NCBI RefSeq assembly: GCF_022844445.1 | Contig: NZ_JALHLS010000002.1 | Location: forward strand, 124,001-188,000 | Origin: Hyphomonas sp. | Lineage (GTDB): Bacteria > Pseudomonadota > Alphaproteobacteria > Caulobacterales > Hyphomonadaceae | DNA: 64,000 nucleotides | Direction: 5' to 3' | Shown: in pieces, positions 27,068 through 38,000 of the stretch | How the letters are laid out: every line of letters begins with the position of its first letter | Numbering within the stretch: position 1 is the stretch's first letter | Made by a program: the position numbers and the translations under genes | The notes under the pieces: model-generated | Seen by the model: the letters and a program-made list of their open reading frames with translations, nothing else | Told to the model about the DNA's origin: nothing | Database searches by the model: none

Positions 27068-27119
27068 CTTTGTTGCGGATGGTGTGCGTCAGCGCAGCTT
27101 CGACGACGTCCCCGGATCT
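27068..27119 (-). pseudogene. integrase fragment (diverged copy)
   Basis: The minus strand reads SGDVVEAALTHTIRNK and then ends, matching PGDVVEAALAHTIRNK of the island 1 integrase near its C-terminal histidine. The DNA differs at many sites from the two other copies, so it comes from another related integrase. Only about 50 bp remain. It lies directly left of the transposase fragments at 27157 and 27252. Confidence 0.6.
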
Positions 27120-27156
27120 AGCGGTTTGGATCGAGCCAGCAGGTGCTGCTCAGTTT

Positions 27157-27207
27157 AGACCGCTAAAGCGAATGCATCAGCGGGTGTTTTCATGCCGCGG
27201 GCTTGAT
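27157..27207 (-). pseudogene. transposase C-terminal remnant (IS30-like), copy 2
   Basis: The minus strand reads RGMKTPADAFALAV and then a stop, nearly identical to the fragment at 11770-11832 (GMKTPAEAFALAV). The shared DNA extends beyond the stop (CTGAGCAG). It is a second copy of the end of the same IS or of a close relative. Confidence 0.5.
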
Positions 27208-27251
27208 GAGGCGGCAAACATCCAATTTTTGAGCGGCCGGATTGCTGGACT

Positions 27252-27332
27252 TCACGCGGCAAGTTTCAGTTTCAAGGCAGGAGTGATGCCGCCGATGCTC
27301 ATGTTCGGGCGCTGATTGTTGTAAGTCCATGA
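27252..27332 (-). pseudogene. IS3-family transposase OrfB C-terminal remnant
   Basis: The minus strand reads SWTYNNQRPNMSIGGITPAL then KLKLAA and a stop, which matches the W.YN..RPH...GG.TPA...  ending of IS3-family transposases. An in-frame stop sits directly upstream (27333-27335), so only the terminal ~26 codons remain. It is part of the mobile-element junction at 27.07-27.94 kb. Confidence 0.65.
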
Positions 27333-27361
27333 TCACCGGGTGGCGTGGTGATGTGCCTCCA

Positions 27362-27943
27362 CTAAAACGTTGCGAGATACGAACTCCAAGCATCCATCAG
27401 TACCCGGCGCTTCTCCAAGTAGTTTGTCCGTCGGTAAGCAGCCTCGACCTTGTTCCTTATCGTGTGCGCCAGCGCGGCCTCGACAACGTCGCCAGGTGTG
27501 GATGTCTGCTCGGCTGCCCAGTCCCGGAACGTTGATCGGAATCCGTGCACTGTGATTTGCGCTTGCCCCATATCCCGAATGACTTTCGTCAGCGTCATGT
27601 CAGACAGCGGCTTTCCGGGCTTGCCCGGGAAGATGAAGGAACCCTTGCTCCGCCCTCGGAACGGCTCTGCGGCCCGCAGGATTTCCAACGCAGCTTCCGA
27701 GAGCGGGACCACGTGTTCTTTGCCCGCCTTCATGCGCACCGCTGGAATTGTCCAGGTCTGCTGCTTGAGGTCGATCTCGGCCCAGGTAGCGCCCCGCACT
27801 TCGCCGGAACGGCAGGCTGTCAGGATAGCAAAGCGCAGCGCTAGGCGACCGAGCGAAACAGTCGTTTCAAGCTCTGCCATAAGCGCCGGCAATTCCTCAT
27901 AGGGCAGGGCGGCGAAGTGATTGTCACGCATCGGCTGGCGCGG
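27362..27943 (-). pseudogene. truncated tyrosine recombinase (C-terminal half)
   Basis: The minus strand encodes the catalytic half of the same integrase as 39035-40195: LTACRSGEVRGATW (first Arg), HGFRSTFRDWA (HxxR), LAHTIRNK and AYRRTNYLEKRR (Tyr). Homology begins at about 27943 (PRQPMRDNHFAAL), so the N-terminal ~200 residues are gone, replaced by the FGE module. A longer open frame runs upstream on this strand, but it is the shadow of the FGE gene. The last residues differ from the intact copy (MDAWSSYLATF). Not functional. Confidence 0.88.
27395..27817. repeat. 423-bp perfect direct repeat, left copy
   Basis: By eye, these bases are identical to 39068-39490, in the same orientation, without gaps (offset 11673). 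To the right, similarity continues to about 27943 but with many substitutions. The repeat covers the catalytic half of an integrase gene. The sharp change from identity to divergence suggests recent gene conversion or recombination between tandem integrase copies. Recombination between the copies would delete the whole FGE/TIR/MoxR/giant module. Confidence 0.9.
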
Positions 27944-28013
27944 CAGGTGAGGCGCAAATGTGGACGGGCGGCGCCCAATCGGAGTAGCGTCTCGCAAAGG
28001 TGGGAGGTTCGCG

Positions 28014-29405
28014 TTGGCCCTCAAGATACGAAACAGAATATGGACAAGGCTTGCATCGGCCAGCCTGCTCGCGGCCGCGGTGATTGCGGGATGCGTCTTT
28101 CTGGTCCGAACAGCGCCCGACATCGAGGCGCACCTGTCGCGTCCGGAAGGGCAGGCGGGTTTCGCCGGGGCCTTGTCGCCGGATGGCCAGTTCACCGCCG
28201 TTATCCGCGATGACGGCGCCGCCGAAGTGCGCCGCGCGGACGGCGAGTTCGTCGGTCTCGTCCGGGGGCATGCAGCGCCGCTTGTGGACGTCCAGTTCAC
28301 GCCGGATGGAAAAGCGGTGCGCACGATCGATGTGGAAGGCGGGCTTCGCCTGACACCCGTTTCTGCGCTGGGCCTGCGCGATGCAGCCCTCGCGCCGGAG
28401 CCCGCGCTGCGCGAATGGGCGGCGACAAGGCTCTGGCGGCCAGGCGGCGCGCAACTGGTCTCTGCCGCCGCGCGTGCCGAATGGTCACTGAACCCGGCCT
28501 CGCTTGCCCGCCAGTTGGACGCGCCTTCCGTCCGCGCGCCCATCCTTCCGAAAGGCGTTCGCCCACAACCAGGCACCATGTTCCGGGACTGCCAGGACTG
28601 CCCGGATATGGTTGTTGTCCCGTCCGGCAAGTTCACGATGGGGTCGCCTGCAAGCGAAGAGGGCCGCAACGACGACGAGGGCCCACAAAGGCAAGTCGAC
28701 ATCGCCGCGCCGCTGGCGGTCGGCCGTTTTGAAGTCACGCTTGAGCAGTTCCGTCAGTTCACCCGTGCAACCGGCCATTCAGCCGGCGGCAATTGTTTCG
28801 CTGACCCCCTCGGGAACAGCGAATGGGGGGGGACTCCTGAGGCCAACTGGACATCGCCAGCGTTTCCTCAGTCGCTCAACGATCCCGTCGTCTGCATAAA
28901 TTGGGAAGATGCCAGGTCCTACATGGCCTGGCTCAGCGGCGAGACTGGTCATAGCTACCGACTGCTAACCGAAGCCGAATGGGAATATGCGGCGCGGGCG
29001 GGGACGACGACAGCCTATTCATTTGGAACCGATGCCGATCGCGGCTGCGGGCATATGAACGGCGCCGATGCGAGGGCAAGAAAATCGTACCCGGACTGGA
29101 CCACATCGGGCTGCGATGACGGCTATCTGAATACCGCGCCGGCAGGCAGTTTTGCGGCGAACGCTTTCGGGCTGTACGATATGCACGGCAATGTCGCGGA
29201 ATGGGTCGAGGATTGTGACGGCGATTATTCGGGCGCCCCCCCGGAGGGCGGCGCCCCAACCGGAGAGTGCTCTGCCCGCGTGATCCGCGGCGGCTCGTGG
29301 GGCGACGCACCGCAGTACCTGCGGTCCGCCATCCGCTACAGGTCCGATCCCGGCAACCGGGTCAGCAGTCTGGGGTTCCGGGTTGCGAGGACGCTTCCGC
29401 CTTAA
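28014..29405 (+). CDS. membrane-anchored FGE-sulfatase-like protein (463 aa)
   Basis: The start is proposed at TTG 28014, with GGGAGG 6 bases upstream; the open frame reaches back to 27960, inside the integrase junction. A membrane segment SASLLAAAVIAGCVFLV lies near the N-terminus, followed by two WD-like blades (GALSPDGQFTAVIRDDG, VQFTPDGKAVRTID) and an FGE-like domain: MVVVPSGKFTMGSP, VCINWEDARSYMAWL, YRLLTEAEWEYAARAG, GNVAEWVEDC, RVIRGGSWGD and LGFRVAR. The catalytic cysteines of true FGE are not in place, so a binding or scaffold role is more likely. A stem-loop covers its end. The gene may have lost an upstream part when the integrase junction formed. Confidence 0.82.
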   Translation: MALKIRNRIWTRLASASLLAAAVIAGCVFLVRTAPDIEAHLSRPEGQAGFAGALSPDGQFTAVIRDDGAAEVRRADGEFVGLVRGHAAPLVDVQFTPDGKAVRTIDVEGGLRLTPVSALGLRDAALAPEPALREWAATRLWRPGGAQLVSAAARAEWSLNPASLARQLDAPSVRAPILPKGVRPQPGTMFRDCQDCPDMVVVPSGKFTMGSPASEEGRNDDEGPQRQVDIAAPLAVGRFEVTLEQFRQFTRATGHSAGGNCFADPLGNSEWGGTPEANWTSPAFPQSLNDPVVCINWEDARSYMAWLSGETGHSYRLLTEAEWEYAARAGTTTAYSFGTDADRGCGHMNGADARARKSYPDWTTSGCDDGYLNTAPAGSFAANAFGLYDMHGNVAEWVEDCDGDYSGAPPEGGAPTGECSARVIRGGSWGDAPQYLRSAIRYRSDPGNRVSSLGFRVARTLPP

Positions 29406-29414
29406 GGCGGAAGC
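29393..29414. terminator. stem-loop at end of FGE gene, with further palindromes
   Basis: GCTTCCGCC (29393-29401) and GGCGGAAGC (29406-29414) form a perfect 9-bp stem with a TTAA loop that includes the stop codon. No clear T-tract follows, so it may act as an attenuator or an mRNA-stabilising structure rather than a strong terminator. Downstream, CCTGTATACAGG (29426-29437) and GACAGGTGCCTGTC (29458-29471) are palindromes in the 207-bp gap before the TIR gene and are candidate operator sites. Confidence 0.5.
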
Positions 29415-29612
29415 TTACCTGTTCTCCTGTATACAGGTTTACCTATGAGGAAATCCGGACAGGTGCCTGTCTGGAACGGCTTGGCCTCCTGCCCCTCTTT
29501 ACCCGCGGAGCGGGTTTGCGTTGTTTTTGCAGCGCCATCCCGGCGCAGCCTGCAAATCTCTGCTTGGCGTCCCGGCGCCTCAAAGTTAACGTTCCGGTAA
29601 TCAGGGAGGGAC

Positions 29613-30988
29613 GTGCCAGCGATGACCGCCAGTATCCGGTCGAAGCCGTTCGTATTCGTCAGTCATGCCAAGCATGACAAGGCGCACACGCCCTTGCTGG
29701 CGTCGGTTGTCACCGCGCTGATCGAAAAAGGCTTGAAGATCTGGCTCGACGATCCGCGCGCCCTCGGCTTCTCAGATGCCGACATTGCGACCCACTTTCA
29801 CGATCTGCGCGGCGACGGGCGCTGGGAAGACCAGATCGATGATGCACTCGAAGACGCCGCCTGTATCCTCGTCTGCGTCAGCCGGAAGTTCTGCGAGCGC
29901 TATGAGTTGGACACCTACAAGAAAGAGGGAGTCATCTGGCGGGAGGTCTCACAGGCGCTCACGGCGCGCAAAGCCGTGGTCTGCCGGATCGACGATGTCG
30001 CCTTTACCGCGATTCCGGTGCGGATCGGAGAAGCTCAGATCATCGATCTGCAGGCTGACCCGGGACGGCGTCAGGCCCTGCTTGAGGATGTGGGTAGGGT
30101 AATGGAGCGCACCCTGCAGCGCCGGCTCGCCTCGCTCGGCGAGGCCCCGGCCCGGGACCCCTTCCTACCTTTCCTCGCCAATCGCCAGTCGCAGGAGCAG
30201 AAAGCCGAAATCCGGCTCCGGGAAACCCTCGGCCAGTCTGTCCGTGCCCTGATCGCCAAGGCGCCCCGTAATGAATGCCCGGACCAGTTCATGGACCGCC
30301 TGCGGCGCCATACCAGTGCGCGCGTTCTCGGTGAGGGGCGGTGCTGCGAAGTGCTGAAGGTTGACTGGCCCCGGGTCGACCGCGCGGAAGAGTTTGACAG
30401 CTGGTATGAGAACAGCCTGCGTAGCGCCTTGAAGCTGCCAGACAAGGACGTAGGCGCTGTCCTGCGGCGCGCGCGTCAGGCGCCCTTACTGGTCCAGTCG
30501 GTGATGGATTTTGATGACTGGCATAAAGGCAGTGCCCGGATTGTGCAGGCCTGGGTCGAATATTGGAGCCGCCTGAGCACGGCAGGCTCAGGCGCGCCGC
30601 TGCTGCCGGTCCTGATGGTCGTCACCGAGGCAGCGCCGCCCGGCTGGAAACCCGTGCCCGCCTTGCGCAACCAGCGCGGGGTCTCGACCCGGCAGGCCTG
30701 GAAGGACCTTGGCAAACTCGCGAAGGCCCAGACCAAGCGCCCGGCCGCCAGCGGGTTCGGTGTCGAACTGCTCGAAATTCTCGGCCCGCTCTACCGCAAG
30801 GACGCCGATGACTGGCGCCGCAAGCACATCGAGGACACCTCCAGCCCGCTTTATCTGGACCTTGGCCGCCAGTTCGAAACGTTCTTTGCCGGCAAGGCGC
30901 GCAAGACCGGCATCAGCATGGAAGACTGGAATAACCGGCTGCTTCCCGTGCTCGCTAAGGACACGACTTCGTTGAGGATCAATCCCAG

Positions 30989-30992
<4 letters not shown>
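29613..30992 (+). CDS. TIR-domain protein with C-terminal associated region (459 aa)
   Basis: Starts at GTG 29613 or ATG 29622 are both possible behind GGAGG (29605-29609). Residues about 10-150 form a TIR fold: FVFVSHAKHDKA, LKIWLDDPR, GRWEDQIDDALEDAACILVCVS and VIWREVSQAL, with a Glu in the usual NADase position. The C-terminal ~250 residues (DFDDWHKGSARIVQAWVEYW, PLLPVLMVVTEA) resemble the P-loop-less iSTAND-like region found beside MoxR ATPases in conflict systems; this match is tentative. It overlaps the MoxR start by ATGA, so the two are translationally coupled. NAD hydrolysis as the effector step is inferred. Confidence 0.8.
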
Positions 30993-32047
<1,055 letters not shown>

Positions 32048-32059
32048 GACGCCGCTCAT

Positions 32060-35000
32060 ATGGCCGACGGCGGAGAGGACACGCGCGAACCGGATACGTC
32101 CCCAGGACTCGGGGACCTGCTGGACGTGTTCCTCGCGCAGCTTCAGGAAGACGGGCTGACCATCGGCGCCCGGGAACGCGTTGCGGCGCATGCCGTGACT
32201 GCTCGCTGGTTGCAGGACAGGCAGGGCGCGGCCTCGGAGCTGGCCGCTGATGTAGATTCCACGCGCCTGCTGCGCGAACTTGGGCCATTGCTGGCACCCA
32301 TACTCGCGCGCAGCCGGGAAGAGCGCGAGCGGTTCTTCGCGATCCTTGGCCGCCTCTCGCCCGAGGCGGCGCTGCAACGGGGTGACGGAAGCGCCGAGCA
32401 CAAGCGCTCGGAAGAGAAGGGGCCTGCCTGGCGCTTGACCCTGCAGGTCTGGATATGCCTTCTGGGCGCGGTGCTGCTCGCCGGCCTGATCTGGGCGGGC
32501 GCAGTGCGGCCTTGGAAGCCTGCGGACCAGCCTGCGGCCGCAGAACCTGTAGCGCTTGATCGAGTGGCCGGGGGGGGCTCCCGCATTGAACGCATGGCTC
32601 CGGACATCGTCGAGGAAGACGCGCCCATCCTTCAGACTGCGGACCGTTGGCTTGCGCGCGTACTGGCTGCAGCAGAGCAACATGACTTCGCCCCGACACT
32701 GGAAGAGGTCGCCGCCTCGGTCATGCTTGATCCAGAACATGGACGGGCGAACTTCGTCGAGCGGACCTCTGCGCCCACGGTCATTAATGCGGTGTCTGTC
32801 CTCTCCGCCGGGTTCTCACCGGACGGCGCGTCGATCGTCACAGCGTCCGAGGACAACACCGCGCGTGTCTGGCGCGCGGGGACGGACGGGGCCTGGACCC
32901 CAACCGTCCTCAAAGGGCATGGGAGCTATGTCACCTCCGCCGCATTCTCCCCGGACGGCGCGTCGATCGTCACCGCGTCGGGTGACAACACCGCACGTGT
33001 CTGGCGCGCCGGGGCGGACGGGGCCTGGACCAGCACCGTCCTCAAAGGGCATTGGGAGGAGGTCACCTCCGCCGCATTCTCACCGGACGGCGCGTCGATC
33101 GTCACCGCGTCCTGGGACAGCACCGCGCGTGTCTGGCGCGCCGGGGCGGACGGGGCGTGGACCAGCACCGTCCTCAACGGGCCTGAGAACGAGGTCCGCT
33201 CCGCCACATTCTCACCGGACGGCGCGTCGATTGTCATTACGTCTCAGGAAAACAACGCGCGTGTCTGGCGCGCGAGGGAGGACGGGACCTGGACCAGCGC
33301 TGTCCTCGAAGGGCACGGAGGCTGGGTTAACACCGCCGGGTTCTCACCGGACGGCGCGTCGATCGTCACCGCGTCTTATGACGGCACCGCGCGGGTCTGG
33401 CGCGTGGGGGCGGACGGGGCCTGGAGCAGCACCGTGCTCGAAGGGCATGGGGGGCCTGTCTTCTCCGCCACGTTCTCACCGGACGGCGAGTCAATCATCA
33501 CCGCGTCTGAGGACATGACTACGCGAGTCTGGCGTGCGGGGGCCGACGGGGCCTGGACCAGTACAATCCTCGACGGGCATGTAGGCCCGGTCCGCTCCGC
33601 TGCGTTCTCCCCGGACGGCGCGTCGATCGTCACCGCGTCTGATGACGGCACCGCGCGGGTCTGGCGCGCGGGGGCGGACGGGACCTGGACCAGCACCGTC
33701 CTCAAAGGGCATCGGAGGGAGGTCACATCCGCGGCGTTCTCGCCTGACGGCGCGTCGATCGTCACCGACTCTAACGACCTCACCGCGCGTGTCTGGCGCG
33801 CCGGGGCGGACGGGGCCTGGACCAGCGCCCTCTTCACCACGGCATGGACATCCCAGCGGATGGCAGCTCGTTTGAACGAGCTCAGCGGTTTGCCCGTCGG
33901 CGTGCCACTCGACCTGTTCCGGCCCGGCAGCGAGGAAACGTCCGGCTGGGCAAGGCTGGCGCTGGCGCTCGCCCGGATCGAAGCGCCTGCGGAGGCGCCG
34001 CCGATTGCAGAACTCGATACAGCAGCCAGCCGCGCCTTTGAAACGGCCAGCGTTGATGGCGCGCCCGCCCTGATCGCGCCCTTGACGGCCATCGCCGCTG
34101 AAGAGGCTCCGCCGGCGGACATTGGCCTGCTGGTGGACCGCCTGAACGCAGAGCCTGCGATCGATGGCGCGTCCGCCGGCGCCGTCAACCGCGCGCTGGC
34201 GATCCTCGGCGATGAGCGATTGCCGGCGCCCGAGCAGGTATGGAAATCCCCGCCGCCGCATCCCGCCTCTTCGGTTGCGCCAGCCTGGCTGCGCTGGCTC
34301 GCCGCCGCTGTTCCGCTGGGCTTTCTGTTCTGGTTCTTCACAAAATATGCCCTGCGGCGGCCATTCCTCCGGCGGCGCCAGCCGCGAGTGCCGCCGCTGC
34401 ATACAGATCTCGTCAGCGATGCCGGGCGCCGGGTTGCGTTTGACGCGGGCCTCTTCCAGCGCGCCGGCCAGCGGCTGCTGAGCCGCACCCCGCAGGCCTC
34501 CTCAGCGCTCGACATCAGGGAAACCCTGTCGGCCACCCTGCGCGAAGGCGGCGTGTTCATCACCCCGGTCTATGCCAGCACACGCGCCCGCCCGGAATAT
34601 CTAATCCTGATCGAACGCGCCTCCGCGTCGGACCACGAAGCCCTTCGGCTGCGCCAGTTGATCGAGCGCCTGAAGGGCCTCGTCGATTATGACATCTGGT
34701 ACTTCCAGACCGAGCCCGGCGAACTCGAAAGTGACGACCGCGCGCGCCGCATCACGATCGAACAGGCCCAGACGCGGTTTCCGGAACACCGCCTGATCAT
34801 TCTCGGGACGGGGGAGGGGTTCCTCGATCCGGTGAGCTTCGAGCCGCGCCCTGTCGCGCAGAAGCTGCGGTTCTGGCCGCGACGCGCCTTGCTCACCCCG
34901 GTCGCTCTCGCCGACTGGAGCCGCGAAGAATATGCGCTCGCCGAAGGCCTCTCGATGCCGATCGGGCGCGCGACGCCGGAAGGCCTTCTCACCCTGTCCG

Positions 35001-38000
35001 ACCTTCTCGGTCTGGACGGCGTTGACAGTGCCGCCCGCCTCAATCCCAAAGGGGACGGGCTCGCGCGGCCGCTGCCGGACATCTTCCGGGGCGGCGGCCA
35101 GCGCTTCCTCTACCCGTCGGTGCCGGACGAACTCACGCTGCGCCGTCTCATTCGTGAACTGAGGGGCGGTCTCGATGCTCAGGGTTTCGAATGGCTCGCC
35201 GCTATTGGTGTCTATCCGGCCATCCAGTGGGACCTGACCCTCTATCTTGGTGTCGAACTCGCTCGCCTCCCGGGCGGCGACCCAGTGCGCGATCCGCTCT
35301 ATGACGAAGCTCGCCTTGCGACCCTCTCCCAGCTTCCATGGCTGAAGGCCGGCCAGATGCCGAACTGGCTGCGCCGCGCGCTGATTGCCGAGCTGTCGCC
35401 GGTTCGGCGCGAGGAAGTGCGCCAAGTCATCGCCCGTGCCATCGAAGCCGCGCGCCCTCAGGACCGTGCCGAGGAAGAAAAGCTCCGCCTGCGGATCGGG
35501 CGCGAGGCGCCGAAGGAAGCGCTCCCGCCGGAACGCCTGTTTGATGATGAGGTGCTCCTCGATTTCCTCATGGGACGAAATGAGGAAGACTTCCCGCTCG
35601 CGCGGCTAACGCGGCTCAACCAGATATTTCAGCGCAGTTTCTGGGAACAGTTCGGAGCGCCGGAATGGTTGACAGCTTTGGCAGCTTTAGCCTCCGCTGC
35701 AACGGTCTTCGCAGTTACGCCGCACCCCGGTTTAGGTCCGATGGTTACTGGCGCTTTGCTGCCATTGGTTATCCTGGCAGTCAGCGGGCTTGTCGCTACG
35801 ATCTTTTGGCATCCCGGTGCCTCCATTGTCCGACTGTTCTGGATCGCCGAACGCGCATCCCCTTTGGCACTAGTCGCGATAACGACATCAATGGTCTTCA
35901 TGGTTGCTGCATGGTTCAGCGAGACATCTGGTTATTCGCGTCTTATGTCATTTGGCAGCATAGGGGCGCTTGTGCCTTATGCATTGCTCTGGGCTACATG
36001 CTTCATCGGCGGTCCGTTTGGGCTTCTCCTCTTTCGATGGGCCGGTGAGAGGCTCGGGTTCAATATCTTCGCAGTTCCGCTAGCCCAACCGGGCGGTTGG
36101 CAGCAGCTGTTGTTGAGAAGTGCAGGGCTAGCCGTGACCTTTGTTCTTGGCGGTTACCTATTTGGGGATCTGATAGGCTCTCTTTTGAGAGGCCTAACGA
36201 TAGTCCACGCCTTCGGCCTGTTATTTCTACCATTTCTGATCCTGTCAGTGGTTGGCTGGATTTCCAGCCGGTTCGGACTTGCGTCAGCAAACAAGCACGC
36301 TCGCTCTTCTAAAGACGTCCGCGCGTCACTGTTACCGCAACTGGGACGCTTGAGCCTCGTCACTGCGTCAATTTCTACGGCCCTGCTTGTGGCGATGCAT
36401 TTGAAAACAGCCCATATCCAAAAGGAGCTTAACTTCGCACCAACAGAAGTTGTGTCATCCGTAGACGGAGGACTGATTCTTTCAATCAGTGCGTCCGGAG
36501 ACCTTGCCGTGTTCACGGCGGATGGCAATCCGATTGGCGCGCCAGTTCGCACAGGCAGCGGCCGGCCAGCGGCTGTCGCAATTGGGGGAACCCCGCAAGC
36601 GCCGCGTATTGCTTTCGCCGATGCCAGCGGCCGGGTGTTTATGCGGGAGCCGGGAAGCTCGCTTCAGCCGTTGATCGACCCGGAGACGGGAGGCCAGTTC
36701 GTAAGCGTCGCCTCGCCGCCGAAACTCGGCTTCGGACCAGACGGGCGTTTATTCGCTGCGGTCGAGAAAGACGGCGCAACACGCCTGCTCGTCGGTGGCC
36801 GGACCGTCAGCCTAGGCGCCGAGTTTGGTCCCCCGGCGGCACTTATTGCGCTAGAGCCAGGACTCGCTGCTGTCGCGACTCTGGACGGCTCGGTGCACTT
36901 CGTAAATGCACGCGCTGTGCAGACAGGGCCTACGATCAGGACCGCGTCTCAGCCTCTTGATCCGCCGAGCGCAGCTCGGCAGCTGCTTTCGGGAAATGCT
37001 CCGGGCACGTTTCGGATGCTCAGCACAGATGGGCGCCTCTGGACCGTTCGCTACGGCGCCGACGAAGAGCTTCAGATGGAAGACGCTGGCGTCCTTGCAG
37101 CCCTTGCACTCGGCCCCCCCGTGCGCAGTGACAAGAGCCGCAGCAAACCGCGCGACTGGCCGAACTTCACCGAGGCGGACCTGCAGTTTTCGTTCCTACC
37201 GGCAGGCGAGCTGATTGATGGATCTGGTACGGGCCTTGCCGATACCACCAACTGGGCGCCCGAGATCGCGTTCCCGATCGCGGATCATCCGGCCTGGCTC
37301 AACTCGCATATTTATAGTCCGGGCGGCGGCATGAGTGGCGGCGACCAATGTGATGCCCGCAATTTTGCCTATCCTTGGCGCGACACATTTTGCGAGTCCC
37401 GGTCAAGCTCGCGTGCTAATACAGCCTGCCCGGACCCCCGGAGCACCAGCATTGTGCGTATACGGGCTGGCACACCCGCGCTCTGCCGTGACATCAGCAG
37501 GGCCGCAGCGGCGGACCGCCAGCAAGTCAGCGTCGTTGCCGCCGATGACGGCGTGATTTCCAGCGTCGACGTGTATACCGTTGTGCTTGATGCTGGGACA
37601 CACGAGTATCGCTACATCCATCTCAACATGGCTGCGCTCGCCATCTCCGAGGGCCAGAGCGTCCGCAAAGGCGACCTCCTCGGTTATCTTTCGAATGATT
37701 TTGGCGGCACCCCGACAACACTTGGCATCGGTTTCGAAGTCCGTCTCAAACGTGAGGGCGAGCCTCCGTTGAGCGTCTCGCCTTATATGGCCCTGGTCGA
37801 AGCCTACGACCGCAAGCTTGCTGGAATCGCGCGAGACAAAGGTCTTGCGTATGAAAGCGCGGTCGGACAACTGGAAAGCCGCATGGATGAGCAGGCGCTG
37901 CCAGTGGAGGCCGGCTCATTCCGAATCGCAATCGCATCAGAGGATCAGCGGGCGCAGGCTGAAGAGATGCAACGGGACTTTTCCCGCAGAGGTATGACTG

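Noticed and set aside
27944-28738. N-terminal extension of the minus-strand integrase frame (to 458 aa)
   Set aside because: It is the antisense of the FGE gene and shows no integrase similarity; the true fragment ends at about 27943.
32790-33835. Possible CRISPR-like array
   Set aside because: The 132-bp repeats are coding in one frame and encode WD40 blades; no CRISPR array is seen anywhere in the window.
32816-34563. Several long minus- and plus-strand frames over the WD40 repeats
   Set aside because: They are repeated shadow translations produced by GC-rich 132-bp repeats (APSAPARQTRAV and similar).
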